NCBI GenBank assembly: GCA_937877455.1
Contig: CALFIU010000178.1
Location: 54,916 to 118,915, forward strand
Origin: an uncultured Bacteroidales bacterium
Lineage (GTDB): Bacteria > Bacteroidota > Bacteroidia > Bacteroidales > UBA3824
Direction of reading: 5' to 3'
DNA length: 64,000 bases
The notes below the pieces were generated by a model. That model was not told the origin of the DNA. It was given only the letters and a program-made list of their open reading frames with translations, and did not search any database. The translations under genes were made by a program, and so were the position numbers. Within the stretch, counting starts at the first letter, position 1, and each line of letters begins with the position of its first letter. Positions 17,810-26,367 of the stretch are shown piece after piece.

Positions 17810-19216
17810 TTATTTTGCATTTATTACTCTATATCTCTTGAAACAATACAATGCCATCGGTACACACACCGCTGTCATAACAAGCCACCTGACGATAATT
17901 TTATCAACAAAAATCATCGACAAAAAGGTCATCACTATAAATGCTAAACACACAAACAACAGATATTTTATGTCGAATATCATATTGAATGTATCTTTTC
18001 CTATGAGTTTTTTAGCCATCAAAACATGTAAAACAAAATAAACAACATAACAAAACACAGTTGTATATGCTGCGGCTTTATATCCATAATATTTTATAGT
18101 AAAATAATTCAAAACTATATTCAACACTGCTGCACTCACCGTTCCAACTGAAATATAAGCCGTTTTCTTCAAAAAATACTCAATTCCAGAAGGCAAATAA
18201 TACATAAACAAGAAGAAAGCAGATCCTATTAACGGAATTGCTGAATAAACGCTTTCCGCATAATCTTTTGGTGCAAGCAAAGTTACAATTTCCGGCGATA
18301 CAAATACTAGACCTCCTGCAAGCATCAAAAAGAAAACCGAATATATTTTTGAATTTCTTTTAATTTCGTCATACTTTTCACTTGACATTTTTTCAAAAAA
18401 ACACGGTTCCCATGCAGTATCACATGACGAGGCTACAATCAACAAAATAGAACTGACATTAAATGCAAAACTATATATACCCGCAGCCGCAAACGAATCC
18501 ATCTCAGAAATCATCATTCTATCAAACTGACTGAGAATAATTTGTGCAAACGCATGAGGCAACAACGGCAAACTTATCTTTAAACCATATTTTAAATACT
18601 CTTTAAGTCTTACAAAATTTGTATTTTTTCTAAATATATTTGTGATATAAAGTGCCACAAGTAAATTAGGAACTACAACTCCTAAAATTCTATTCTTAGC
18701 AGCAGTTTCCAAAAATCCGCTTTTAATCAAATAAATCGACAACAAAATTGAACCGACTGAATAAACAAGCGAAATTATTAAATACGAAGTTGTTTTTACT
18801 TTTAGCGAAAGATAGCTTACGTAATAAGTAACGCAAGCTTGAGCCAAACTTTCAAGTGCAATAAAAGTTATCAAAAAATAACTGATATTCACTAAGTTGA
18901 AAAACGTAAAACCGCACGTTAACAAAAACAAAATAGCACTACCAAAATATGCTAAGAAAAAACATGTAGCCGAATATTTTTCAAAATCATCTGGAAAATC
19001 AAATTTGTAGTTTTTCAAATTCGTATGAAAAGCAACATTTACAATTATCGTAACAACTGCCGCATACGACATAAAAACGTTGTAAACTCCATAATCTTCC
19101 GGCAACATCAATCTTGTAAAAATTGGAATAGACAAAAAACCTAAACCCTTTACAAGAATATTTCCAACGGTATATAACGCACCTGCTTTTACGAAACTTT
19201 TTTTGTTCTGACACAA
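17810..19216 (-). CDS. Wzx-like polysaccharide flippase (MOP superfamily)
   Basis: A lipid-linked oligosaccharide flippase that moves glycan repeat units across the inner membrane. The 468-residue protein has 12-14 predicted membrane helices. It begins with the usual KAGALYTVGNILVKGLGFLS and PIFTRLMLPEDYGVYN and carries a central FDRMMISEM...AGIYSFAFN segment of the polysaccharide-synthesis family. The frame starts at a TTG (19214-19216); no in-frame ATG is available nearby, so the start is uncertain by a few codons. It is the first intact glycan gene of the minus-strand series and lies only 24 bases from the DUF4276 gene. Confidence 0.88.
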   Translation of the reverse strand: MCQNKKSFVKAGALYTVGNILVKGLGFLSIPIFTRLMLPEDYGVYNVFMSYAAVVTIIVNVAFHTNLKNYKFDFPDDFEKYSATCFFLAYFGSAILFLLTCGFTFFNLVNISYFLITFIALESLAQACVTYYVSYLSLKVKTTSYLIISLVYSVGSILLSIYLIKSGFLETAAKNRILGVVVPNLLVALYITNIFRKNTNFVRLKEYLKYGLKISLPLLPHAFAQIILSQFDRMMISEMDSFAAAGIYSFAFNVSSILLIVASSCDTAWEPCFFEKMSSEKYDEIKRNSKIYSVFFLMLAGGLVFVSPEIVTLLAPKDYAESVYSAIPLIGSAFFLFMYYLPSGIEYFLKKTAYISVGTVSAAVLNIVLNYFTIKYYGYKAAAYTTVFCYVVYFVLHVLMAKKLIGKDTFNMIFDIKYLLFVCLAFIVMTFLSMIFVDKIIVRWLVMTAVCVPMALYCFKRYRVINAK

Positions 19217-19240
19217 TATTATATCGTATCTATTTCAAGT

Positions 19241-19915
19241 TCAATATTTTTCTATCCACTGATTAAAATGCCGACATTGCAACCGCAAAGATTCAATCCC
19301 TATATCTTTAGTAGCCTCTACTGCCATAAATTTCTTATCATAATTATAATAGCCAGACACAGCCTTAATTAGCCTCTTACTTGGAGCAGTATCACGTGAT
19401 GAATTTACCAATTCTGCATTTTCATTAGTTTCTTTCCGCCATTGTTTGTCCAAAGCATTTATCTGTTTTTGAGCATTAGGATATATTTGCCCAACTTTAG
19501 ATAAATTACATAGAACAAGTGTTTCAAATTCATGTAATTCAATATAGGGAACGAAACGATAATTATCAATATCCAATCCGAACGAATCTTCAATCATCTT
19601 TACACGGGAATATGGATCTAATTGTGAATTTGTATTTCCAGGAAAATCTTGTGGAAGTGCATACAAATCAAACATACTTGTATAAAAATTTTTTTCGTAT
19701 AGAGTATCTTTGGTAGAACACATCATATTATGCAAATCTCTCTTGACCTGTTGATAATTAATAATACCGCCGTGTGCATTCAACTTACGGTTTGTAACTA
19801 ACAGATTTGCCCGCACAATAATGTTGTAAGGTAAAAAAAATGGCTTCAATACTTTAAGGGCAAACACTTGCTCTGATTGTCCTTCGCAAAGTATATTTAT
19901 AATCTTTTTATTCAT
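19241..19915 (-). CDS. DUF4276 family protein (RloB/TOPRIM-like), partner of the AAA ATPase
   Basis: A 224-residue protein with the start NILCEGQSEQVF, in which a conserved Glu is followed by Gly, and a later SMFDLYALPQDFP with an acidic pair and VPYIELHEFETL. These are marks of the DUF4276 group, considered a divergent TOPRIM nuclease fold. Its ATG overlaps the stop of the ATPase gene by four bases. OLD-like ATPase plus TOPRIM pairs are a recurrent plan in phage defence, so this module may have been one. That role is inference. The ATPase half is frameshifted here, so the module may be silent. Confidence 0.78.
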   Translation of the reverse strand: MNKKIINILCEGQSEQVFALKVLKPFFLPYNIIVRANLLVTNRKLNAHGGIINYQQVKRDLHNMMCSTKDTLYEKNFYTSMFDLYALPQDFPGNTNSQLDPYSRVKMIEDSFGLDIDNYRFVPYIELHEFETLVLCNLSKVGQIYPNAQKQINALDKQWRKETNENAELVNSSRDTAPSKRLIKAVSGYYNYDKKFMAVEATKDIGIESLRLQCRHFNQWIEKY

Positions 19916-21071
19916 AAGGGTTGTCCCCCTATAACATTCTTAGTCCACAACTCACTTATAGTATAATCCATCAACCATTCTTTAAGTTGTTCTTCTGCCA
20001 ATCGTTTTGCTGTTGTATAGCCACTATCTTCATTATGTTCAATAACCGTAATACAATCAGCAGGAAACTCATCAATCAACAATGTACTTTGTGTGCTGAC
20101 AATAATTTGAGCATGAAGTGATGCATCTCTTATCATTTCAGCCAGCTGACCTATTGCGTATGGATGTAATCCTAATTCAGGCTCATCAATAATAATAACA
20201 CTCGGCATTGTCTGCTCCGGCTGTAATAATAATGTAGCCAATGCAATAAAACGAATACTTCCGTCAGAAAATTGATCTGAGGTAAACACATAATCATTAG
20301 GCAAATTATCTGTCCAATTCAAACCAACATATCCATTATCAGGTTCCAAATAGAAATCGCCAAATGACGGTAATATCATTTTTACATACGATACTATTCT
20401 TTTATATGAAATATTATAATTATCACGTAGAAACAACAAGAAAGCAGCCAAATTATTACCCTCTGATTGCAAATATTGCGCTGCTCCTTTAAAAGAAGCC
20501 TGTCTAAGAACACCATTTTGCGACGAATCATGAAATTGATATGCTTTACAATTAGACAAAATACGTCGAATTACAACAGCAGTAGGCTCTAAAGAATCAA
20601 CAAGAGCCGATTCCAAAAAATTTGATTTTAATATACTTGAAAACGGATTGTTCGTACCTTTTTTTCCCACGTGATTTTTTCTTCCGAAATAATAAGCTGT
20701 TGACTAGCTGCTGCTGATAATTTGAAATCATAATAATCCCTTCCTCCCGAATTGGATAACGACAAATGTCCGTCTATAACAGGGGTTACTTTTGGACCAT
20801 AATGTAATATCGAACTATTAGTACCATTTTGGGCAACATATTTTTGAAAAGAACCGCTCATCATAAAATTTAACATACGGAAAAAACTAATAATATTACT
20901 TTTTCCTGCACCATTTGCACCCAATAAAATATTAATATCCGACATATTTATAGTCATTGGATTCTTTGCAGAGAATGATTTATACCCTCCTATCTCTATC
21001 TTAGCCAATTTAGTCCTATTTCTTTGCTTAAAATTCACAATTATAATATTTTTGTGGTTAAAATAATACAA
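19912..21071 (-). pseudogene. AAA (ABC-type, OLD-like) ATPase split by a one-base frameshift
   Basis: The two frames together make one ATPase of about 370-390 residues. The first (20628-21071) holds the Walker A GANGAGKSN and the start of the lever region. The second (19912-20670) holds the signature-like SDQFSDGSIRF, Walker B SVIIIDEPELGLHPYA and the switch STQSTLLIDEF. They meet in an A7 run on the coding strand (T7, near 20658-20664); eight A would give ITWEKKGTNNPF without a break. The start is uncertain: TTG 21071, GTG 21038 and TTG 21008 are in frame. It is coupled to the DUF4276 gene by ATGA overlap. Confidence 0.82.
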
Positions 21072-21355
21072 TCAATACTTATGTTCAATCATATACTTCA
21101 ATGCCTCTGCAAATGACATCGCCATTAACGATTGTACTAACGGAGAGTTCCAAAAACGTTGTTTGTTGTTGTCAGATAAGTTGTTGAACTTGAGTTGCAT
21201 TTCAGAGCATTTTAACTGAAGTTCATTAATAAAATCGAGATACTCTTTGTTTTTTTTGTCCAGTATAATGTTTCTTTTTATATTCTGAAAAAAAAATTAC
21301 TTGCCGATAGTTCATTAAACGTTATGCTTATTTCAATAACACGTTGATAAGGGTG
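21072..21355 (-). pseudogene. Small unrecognised gene remnant with a T9 frame break
   Basis: Directly after the HipA-like kinase the minus strand codes VIEISITFNELSASNFFF up to a nine-T run (21298-21306). One base out of frame it continues QNIKRNIILDKKNKEYLDF and on to an end at ALKYMIEHKY. Adding one T would join the parts into about 90 residues. There is no ATG at the front, so it may be the tail of a longer lost gene. I do not recognise the family. Its place behind a HipA-like kinase hints at a lost partner of that kinase. Confidence 0.45.
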
Positions 21356-21358
21356 TAC

Positions 21359-22516
21359 TTAAGAAACATTTATATTGTTTTTAATTAGTCTTTTAGCCTT
21401 CTCTCTTACCCAAAAACTTAAAAAATCCAATCTTTCTTGCGATAAATTATATTTTGAATGCTTTTTAAATTTAAATGTTACAAGTTTTGAAAGCATTTTT
21501 CGTTGTCGATGCGACATTATCTTCATAGATAATTCGTCAAAATCAGCATACAAAGCAGGTCGAATTGTCTTTGAATATTTTTTGTAATTTTTAATATCAT
21601 CGTCCATTGCATAGCAAAACAATGACAGTCCATTGTCAAAAATAGGCGCAGATGATATTATTTTATTTGTATTATTATCAATTAAAAAACCAAAATTTCC
21701 CAAATGTCTGTCTTGATTTAAAATCACGGCATCAAAAACAAACATATCAACAAGATTTTCATAAAAATCATTTCCTAACTCTTTATAAAAATCTAATATA
21801 GACTCAATGTTGTTGAATTTCAATAAGTTACCAACTGGAATAAATGATTTTTCTTTTGAAGTAAATAATTCGCAGACACTACACAATTTACCTTTCCATT
21901 TGCGTAAACCGTAATTTGTAGCATTTATGCCCATTGCTTCGGCTACTTGATATGCGTAAAACTCGCTAAAAGGCTCAAGTCCAGAATTTGCAGCACCAAA
22001 AGACCCAGATTTATAAAGCAAAATTTTACCATCTTGTTTGCGCCATGCTTTTGCCAACATTCCATTTGTTGTAAATTCTGGCGAACTTCTGAAAGTTTTT
22101 TTCTGATAACTACCATAGCCTGTAAATGCAATAGCAGAAAGAACTGATGAAAAACGGTTGTCATACAAATTGAGTTCAGCAAAACCACGTTTTTCCGATT
22201 TTGGACATACCCAATAACAATCATTTAATGACAATCCATAACTAATCTGCAAAATACCACAAAGGTCATTTTCGTTAAGACCACATTTGGCAAGAAAATT
22301 TTTTACATAATATCTATTTGCAGGTATTACTCTGTGTCTGAGCCAATTAAGTAATTTTTCAGAAGAAGATTCGCCACCAAATTCTAATGGAAGATATTTT
22401 ATATTTGAATTATTTATACTATCTTGATGTATTTCACACTTGATATCAATTAGTGAATCTGACATCGAAAATGAGAAAATAGTATTATCAATATATTTAA
22501 AATCAAATAATACCAT
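21359..22516 (-). CDS. Orphan HipA-like / CtkA-like protein kinase
   Basis: A 385-residue protein with HipA-type kinase features: an ATP-binding KILLYKSGSFGAANSG-like region, the catalytic loop HLGNFGFL preceded by DAVILNQDR, and the metal-binding PIFDNGLSLF. The N-terminal 100 residues differ from HipA and carry RHRVIPANRYY and GLSLNDCYWV, as in the single-gene HipA/CtkA-like kinases common in Bacteroidetes. The ATG at 22514-22516 is preferred over the in-frame TTG just before it. No antitoxin gene is visible upstream. Its substrate and any toxicity are unknown. Confidence 0.72.
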   Translation of the reverse strand: MVLFDFKYIDNTIFSFSMSDSLIDIKCEIHQDSINNSNIKYLPLEFGGESSSEKLLNWLRHRVIPANRYYVKNFLAKCGLNENDLCGILQISYGLSLNDCYWVCPKSEKRGFAELNLYDNRFSSVLSAIAFTGYGSYQKKTFRSSPEFTTNGMLAKAWRKQDGKILLYKSGSFGAANSGLEPFSEFYAYQVAEAMGINATNYGLRKWKGKLCSVCELFTSKEKSFIPVGNLLKFNNIESILDFYKELGNDFYENLVDMFVFDAVILNQDRHLGNFGFLIDNNTNKIISSAPIFDNGLSLFCYAMDDDIKNYKKYSKTIRPALYADFDELSMKIMSHRQRKMLSKLVTFKFKKHSKYNLSQERLDFLSFWVREKAKRLIKNNINVS

Positions 22517-22726
22517 CAAGATAAAAAATTGTTATTCTTATCACAACTTTATAACAAAGGGACACCCCTCAAAAGATTAAGAAGTCAATCGTGTTGCTAA
22601 CTTATTGAAAATCATTTTGTTATAATGTTGATATCCAACAAAAAACAAAAAAATCTACAACATTTGTAGTTTTGCAAATGTATTAATCTTTAATTTAAAA
22701 AACAAAATAATATAGATAAAATTGTA
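22517..22726. other. Gene-free gap
   Basis: AT-rich sequence between the efflux operon terminator and the kinase start. I see no open frame or repeat of note; the kinase promoter must lie here but no clear TTTG/TAnnTTTG pair stands out. Confidence 0.5.
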
Positions 22727-22812
22727 TAAAAAAGAAATTGTCCAAAAGGTATTTTTTTTAGTACAACAAATTTTTTTTGCTTAACATTATTTCCCTTTTG
22801 GACAACTTTTAA
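22727..22812 (-). terminator. Rho-independent terminator of the efflux operon
   Basis: On the minus strand TTGTCCAAAAGG pairs with CCTTTTGGACAA across a loop of about 40 bases rich in A. It is followed by TTTCTTTTTT. It lies directly after the last permease gene. Confidence 0.75.
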
Positions 22813-22830
22813 CTGATGGTTTTAGTATTT

Positions 22831-23994
22831 TTAATGTTCTCTATTTAGCATTTTTCTAATTTTGCCAGTATAAATAAGACATGCTAACAAAAAGTATGAA
22901 CAAATTTGTATGCAAATGCCTTTCATTTCAAAACTTACATCAGAAATTGATGCCCCCATGCTACAAATGCGCATATAGGCGTTAAGACCAAAAGTTGATG
23001 GAAACAAGTATGAAATATATCTTATTGCATCGGGTATGGAACTTCCTGGCCACGACAATCCACACATAAAGTAGAGTGGGAGAGACATAAATACAAATAC
23101 GAGCATACAATCTTCACGCCTAAATATCATGTAACTGAGTACCATACCAAGAAAGCAACATGCTACTATGTAGGGAATTATAAAAAGTATAAAATCTGTA
23201 TAATGTCCAAGTTGGGGAAGTCCAAATATTTTGTTTACAATAACAAAAGCGTACAATGCGTGAAAAATGTATAACATCAAATAAAACAGCATTTTGCCAA
23301 GCACTATTTCTACTGCGTTTTTATAAAATTTGTTTAATGGAATTACGTATCCACCGTTTTGTTCTCGGCTGCGGCCCATACTCATTCCAATGCCAAGAAA
23401 TAGCGATTGTTGTAATATCATCATTAATATTGGCGGAATCATAAATGCAGCGTAGCCTCCTTGTGTGTTGTAAAGTGATGTGTGAACATAATCTATTGGT
23501 GCTTGCATTATTTGGCTTTCGCGTTCGGTTTTGGGATGGAGATAGTTGTTTACTTTTATATTGCGGTTCATGGCTATCGAAACGTTGGAACAAGCCGAAA
23601 CTGCACATTTATAATATACCATACTCATCATGTTGCAGTAAACCCCAACCACCGTTTGGCGACCTTTGTTGAGTGCGGTGGCAAAATCCTTATCAATGTG
23701 TATTATGGCATAGACTTTCTGTTGTTCCATAAGTTGATAAGCCTCATTCATATTGATACATTTAGCAACCACTTCTGCATCAGCGGTGGCATCAACTTTA
23801 CGTATAAACTCACGGCTAAGTGGCGATTTTGAGTCGTCAACCACGGCAACGGGAGTGTTGCGTTGTACTTCGGGGGTATAAACGTAGGCATAAATCAATG
23901 GATAGAACAGTGGTAAAAACACTACGAACAGCATTATTCCTACATCGTGGAATACTGTTTGCATCTCGTCGTACCATATTTTTGTGATGTTCAT
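22831..23994 (-). CDS. ABC-2 type efflux permease (YbhR/YhhJ-like), second copy
   Basis: A membrane subunit of a drug or metabolite exporter. The 387-residue protein has an N-terminal helix, a large periplasmic domain (about 45-170, with PVAVVDDSKSPLSREF), and five C-terminal helices with FMSLPLYFMCGLSWPGSSIP, the conserved ABC-2 signature region. It is the last gene of a four-gene minus-strand operon and is followed by a strong hairpin terminator. It resembles its neighbour (24061-25233) in layout, so the two probably form a heterodimer. No ATPase gene is in the operon. Confidence 0.87.
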   Translation of the reverse strand: MNITKIWYDEMQTVFHDVGIMLFVVFLPLFYPLIYAYVYTPEVQRNTPVAVVDDSKSPLSREFIRKVDATADAEVVAKCINMNEAYQLMEQQKVYAIIHIDKDFATALNKGRQTVVGVYCNMMSMVYYKCAVSACSNVSIAMNRNIKVNNYLHPKTERESQIMQAPIDYVHTSLYNTQGGYAAFMIPPILMMILQQSLFLGIGMSMGRSREQNGGYVIPLNKFYKNAVEIVLGKMLFYLMLYIFHALYAFVIVNKIFGLPQLGHYTDFILFIIPYIVACCFLGMVLSYMIFRREDCMLVFVFMSLPLYFMCGLSWPGSSIPDAIRYISYLFPSTFGLNAYMRICSMGASISDVSFEMKGICIQICSYFLLACLIYTGKIRKMLNREH

Positions 23995-24060
23995 TTTTAT
24001 TTTTTTTATTTTAACACACCTTAATTTGTAGCAAAAACACTTTTTGTTTTAAATTGTTGG

Positions 24061-25233
24061 TTAGGGTTTGTATTCTATATTTTTGAATGCGTTGGCTATT
24101 CTCGGTAACATTGGCAACGGTAAAAGGCAGATTATCAATAATGCTACTATTGAAGGCCAAGCATAAACAAGTTTAAATCCATTTAATGCTTGGTTTACAT
24201 ATAGTATATAGTAATGGCGTAACGGGCTTATCCATGCTAAATATTGGAATACAGGTTTCATTGCTGTTAGCGGAAATGTAAATCCGCATACCGAAATTTG
24301 TAACACACCAAATAGCGAACAAGCACTCATTCCCATCCGCATGGTTAAGAAAATTCCGAAAAAGAAAATTGCCATTGCTTGAGATGCAAAAACGCACAGC
24401 AGACCTGCACAAATTATTCTTGGCAAACTTACATTTAGAGGAAATGCAAGGTATTTGTAGAAATAAACATCAATAAAAGCCATTATAAAGCAGAATAATA
24501 TGGTCTGTGGCCATAGTTTTCCTGCCAATGCAATGGTTGATGATTCTCCAGCCATTACAAAAAGTTCTTTTTGTTTGCCAGTTTTCCATTCGTAACCTAT
24601 GCTATAAGCGGTAAAAAGCATTATAATTAGGAAAAATAATCCAGGAACAACTATATTGTTGAGATAAACCGAATAGTTTAGTGTAGGGTTTGCCAACGGA
24701 TGTGTTTCAATGGTAATTGGTTGTAATATACCCATGATAAGGCTTGGAGGGACACCTTTACCGCTCAATGTGGCGCGAGTTATGGCAAGTCCAGCAAGTT
24801 CTGATGTTGTTTGGAGATCTTTCATAAGAAGGCTACCAGCTACATACCATGTGTCGGAGGTGTAAAACGAAATTTGTGGTCTGCGACTGGCAAGTGCACG
24901 GTCGGTAGTATTGCGAGGAATATAGAAAAATGCGTATATTTCGCCACGTTGCATAGCCTTGCGTGCTTCTGTAAAACTGCTATAATGTGCTTTTATGTCG
25001 GTGTTTTCCATTGCCCCAAGTATGCGTACTATGCTGCGTGTGGTGGAAGTATTGTCTTGGTCAACCACTCCGCAAGGCATTTTTGTGGGGATGCCTTTTT
25101 GCATAAGTTGGGTAAAGTAGATAAGGCAAAGTAGCGGTGCTATTATTATAACAAACAGATACATTGGACGTTGCGAAAAAATTCCTATTTCGCGTATCCC
25201 TATTTGCCATATCCGTGATATTATGTATCTCAT
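24061..25233 (-). CDS. ABC-2 type efflux permease (YbhR/YhhJ-like), first copy
   Basis: A 390-residue permease with the same plan as the next gene: one N-terminal helix, a periplasmic domain beginning CGVVDQDNTSTTRSIVRIL, then five helices and GFTFPLTAMKPVFQYLAWIS near the end. With its neighbour it should form the inner-membrane channel of a tripartite exporter joined to TolC through the HlyD-type adaptor. It is 66 bases from the next permease and 40 bases from hlyD, consistent with one transcript. Confidence 0.87.
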   Translation of the reverse strand: MRYIISRIWQIGIREIGIFSQRPMYLFVIIIAPLLCLIYFTQLMQKGIPTKMPCGVVDQDNTSTTRSIVRILGAMENTDIKAHYSSFTEARKAMQRGEIYAFFYIPRNTTDRALASRRPQISFYTSDTWYVAGSLLMKDLQTTSELAGLAITRATLSGKGVPPSLIMGILQPITIETHPLANPTLNYSVYLNNIVVPGLFFLIIMLFTAYSIGYEWKTGKQKELFVMAGESSTIALAGKLWPQTILFCFIMAFIDVYFYKYLAFPLNVSLPRIICAGLLCVFASQAMAIFFFGIFLTMRMGMSACSLFGVLQISVCGFTFPLTAMKPVFQYLAWISPLRHYYILYVNQALNGFKLVYAWPSIVALLIICLLPLPMLPRIANAFKNIEYKP

Positions 25234-25273
25234 ATTGTTGGTTCAGAAAAATTTAATTCCGAATAGCCTTTTC

Positions 25274-26257
25274 TTACTGTTTTAAAATTGCCGACATTCC
25301 TATGCACAATCCTTCAGTTTCGGTTGGATTAATTGGTTTGGCTTGCACTTCAAAAGTTTTAAGGTCGTACTTATCAAGAGCTTTGGTAGCTTTCCAAACA
25401 GCAAAGTTGCCAACGTTTTTCATTCGAGATATTTTTACGTCTATTGTTTTATCAAGAGCAGGAATGTAAACTTGTTTTTGGTCGTTAACCTTAATGGTAG
25501 GCAAATAATCTTCTCTAATTGAGAACACAAACCAATAGTCGTTCGTTTTTGAAATATTCATTAATGGAGAGCCAGTTCCAACAAGTTCTCCAATTTCGGG
25601 ATAAATTTCTGTTATTTCGCCATCGTCTGTTGCTATAAGCACCATTTCGTCAATGTACGACGACACTTCCGAAACAGCACCTTTGGCACGTTCTACTTGA
25701 GCTCTTGCAGCGGCTTTGTCTTCTTTTTGTGCGCCGTTTTCAGCCATATCATATTGTGCTTTAGCCGCTTTTTCTGTTGCTGTCATTGCATCGTAGTTAG
25801 CTTTTGCTTCGTCGCGTTTTTGAGCGGCAATTACGCCTTCTTTAAAAAGATTTTCGGCACGTTCGTAGGTTGATTTTGCAAGTTCGAGTCCTGCTTTTGC
25901 CTTTTGCCATACTTCGTATGCGGCTTGTTTTTGTTCGCTACGTGCGCCATTTTGGGCTTTTTCTTCAATGGCTTTGGCTGCTGAATAGGCGGCGTTTGCT
26001 TGTGAAAGTTTTGCCATAATATCAGGTGCTTCCAAAATGGCTAATGTATCGCCTTTTTTTACGTGGTCGCCTTCTTCAAAACGTATCTCAGCTATTCGTC
26101 CTGGAACTTTTGACGATACGCGGTAATCGGTTGCATCAACTTCGCCTTGAATAACTTCTTCAGGGTCTGTTCTTGTAAGTCCAATTATCATAACCACTGC
26201 TATTACGACCATAATTACAGCCGCGAACAATAAATTTGCCGTTACTTTTTTACTCAT
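25274..26257 (-). CDS. HlyD/EmrA-family periplasmic adaptor
   Basis: A membrane-fusion protein of 327 residues linking the permeases to the TolC channel. It has an uncleaved N-terminal membrane helix (about 7-27), a lipoyl-like half with EGDHVKKGDTLAILEAPD, and an unusually repetitive alpha-hairpin. The hairpin has two near-identical stretches containing KAQNGARSEQKQAA and AENGAQKEDKAAA. The second lipoyl half (DDGEITEIYPEIGELVG) and a beta-barrel follow. Structure and neighbours agree on an efflux role; the substrate is unknown. Confidence 0.88.
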   Translation of the reverse strand: MSKKVTANLLFAAVIMVVIAVVMIIGLTRTDPEEVIQGEVDATDYRVSSKVPGRIAEIRFEEGDHVKKGDTLAILEAPDIMAKLSQANAAYSAAKAIEEKAQNGARSEQKQAAYEVWQKAKAGLELAKSTYERAENLFKEGVIAAQKRDEAKANYDAMTATEKAAKAQYDMAENGAQKEDKAAARAQVERAKGAVSEVSSYIDEMVLIATDDGEITEIYPEIGELVGTGSPLMNISKTNDYWFVFSIREDYLPTIKVNDQKQVYIPALDKTIDVKISRMKNVGNFAVWKATKALDKYDLKTFEVQAKPINPTETEGLCIGMSAILKQ

Positions 26258-26318
26258 GATATCTATATATATTTTTTTCCAGAATGATAATTTATTTTCT
26301 ATATTTTAATTAGTATAT

Positions 26319-26367
26319 AATTTTTAATTTTTAATTTTTAATTTTTAATTGTCAATTGTCAATTGTC
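26319..26367. repeat. Heptanucleotide repeats at the 3' end of the TolC gene
   Basis: About five units of TTTTTAA run into three perfect units of AATTGTC (26347-26367). The latter include the last codons of the TolC gene (QLTIDN and stop). A similar AATTG-rich patch occurs at 44232-44280, so this is a dispersed low-complexity motif of the genome. Confidence 0.65.
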
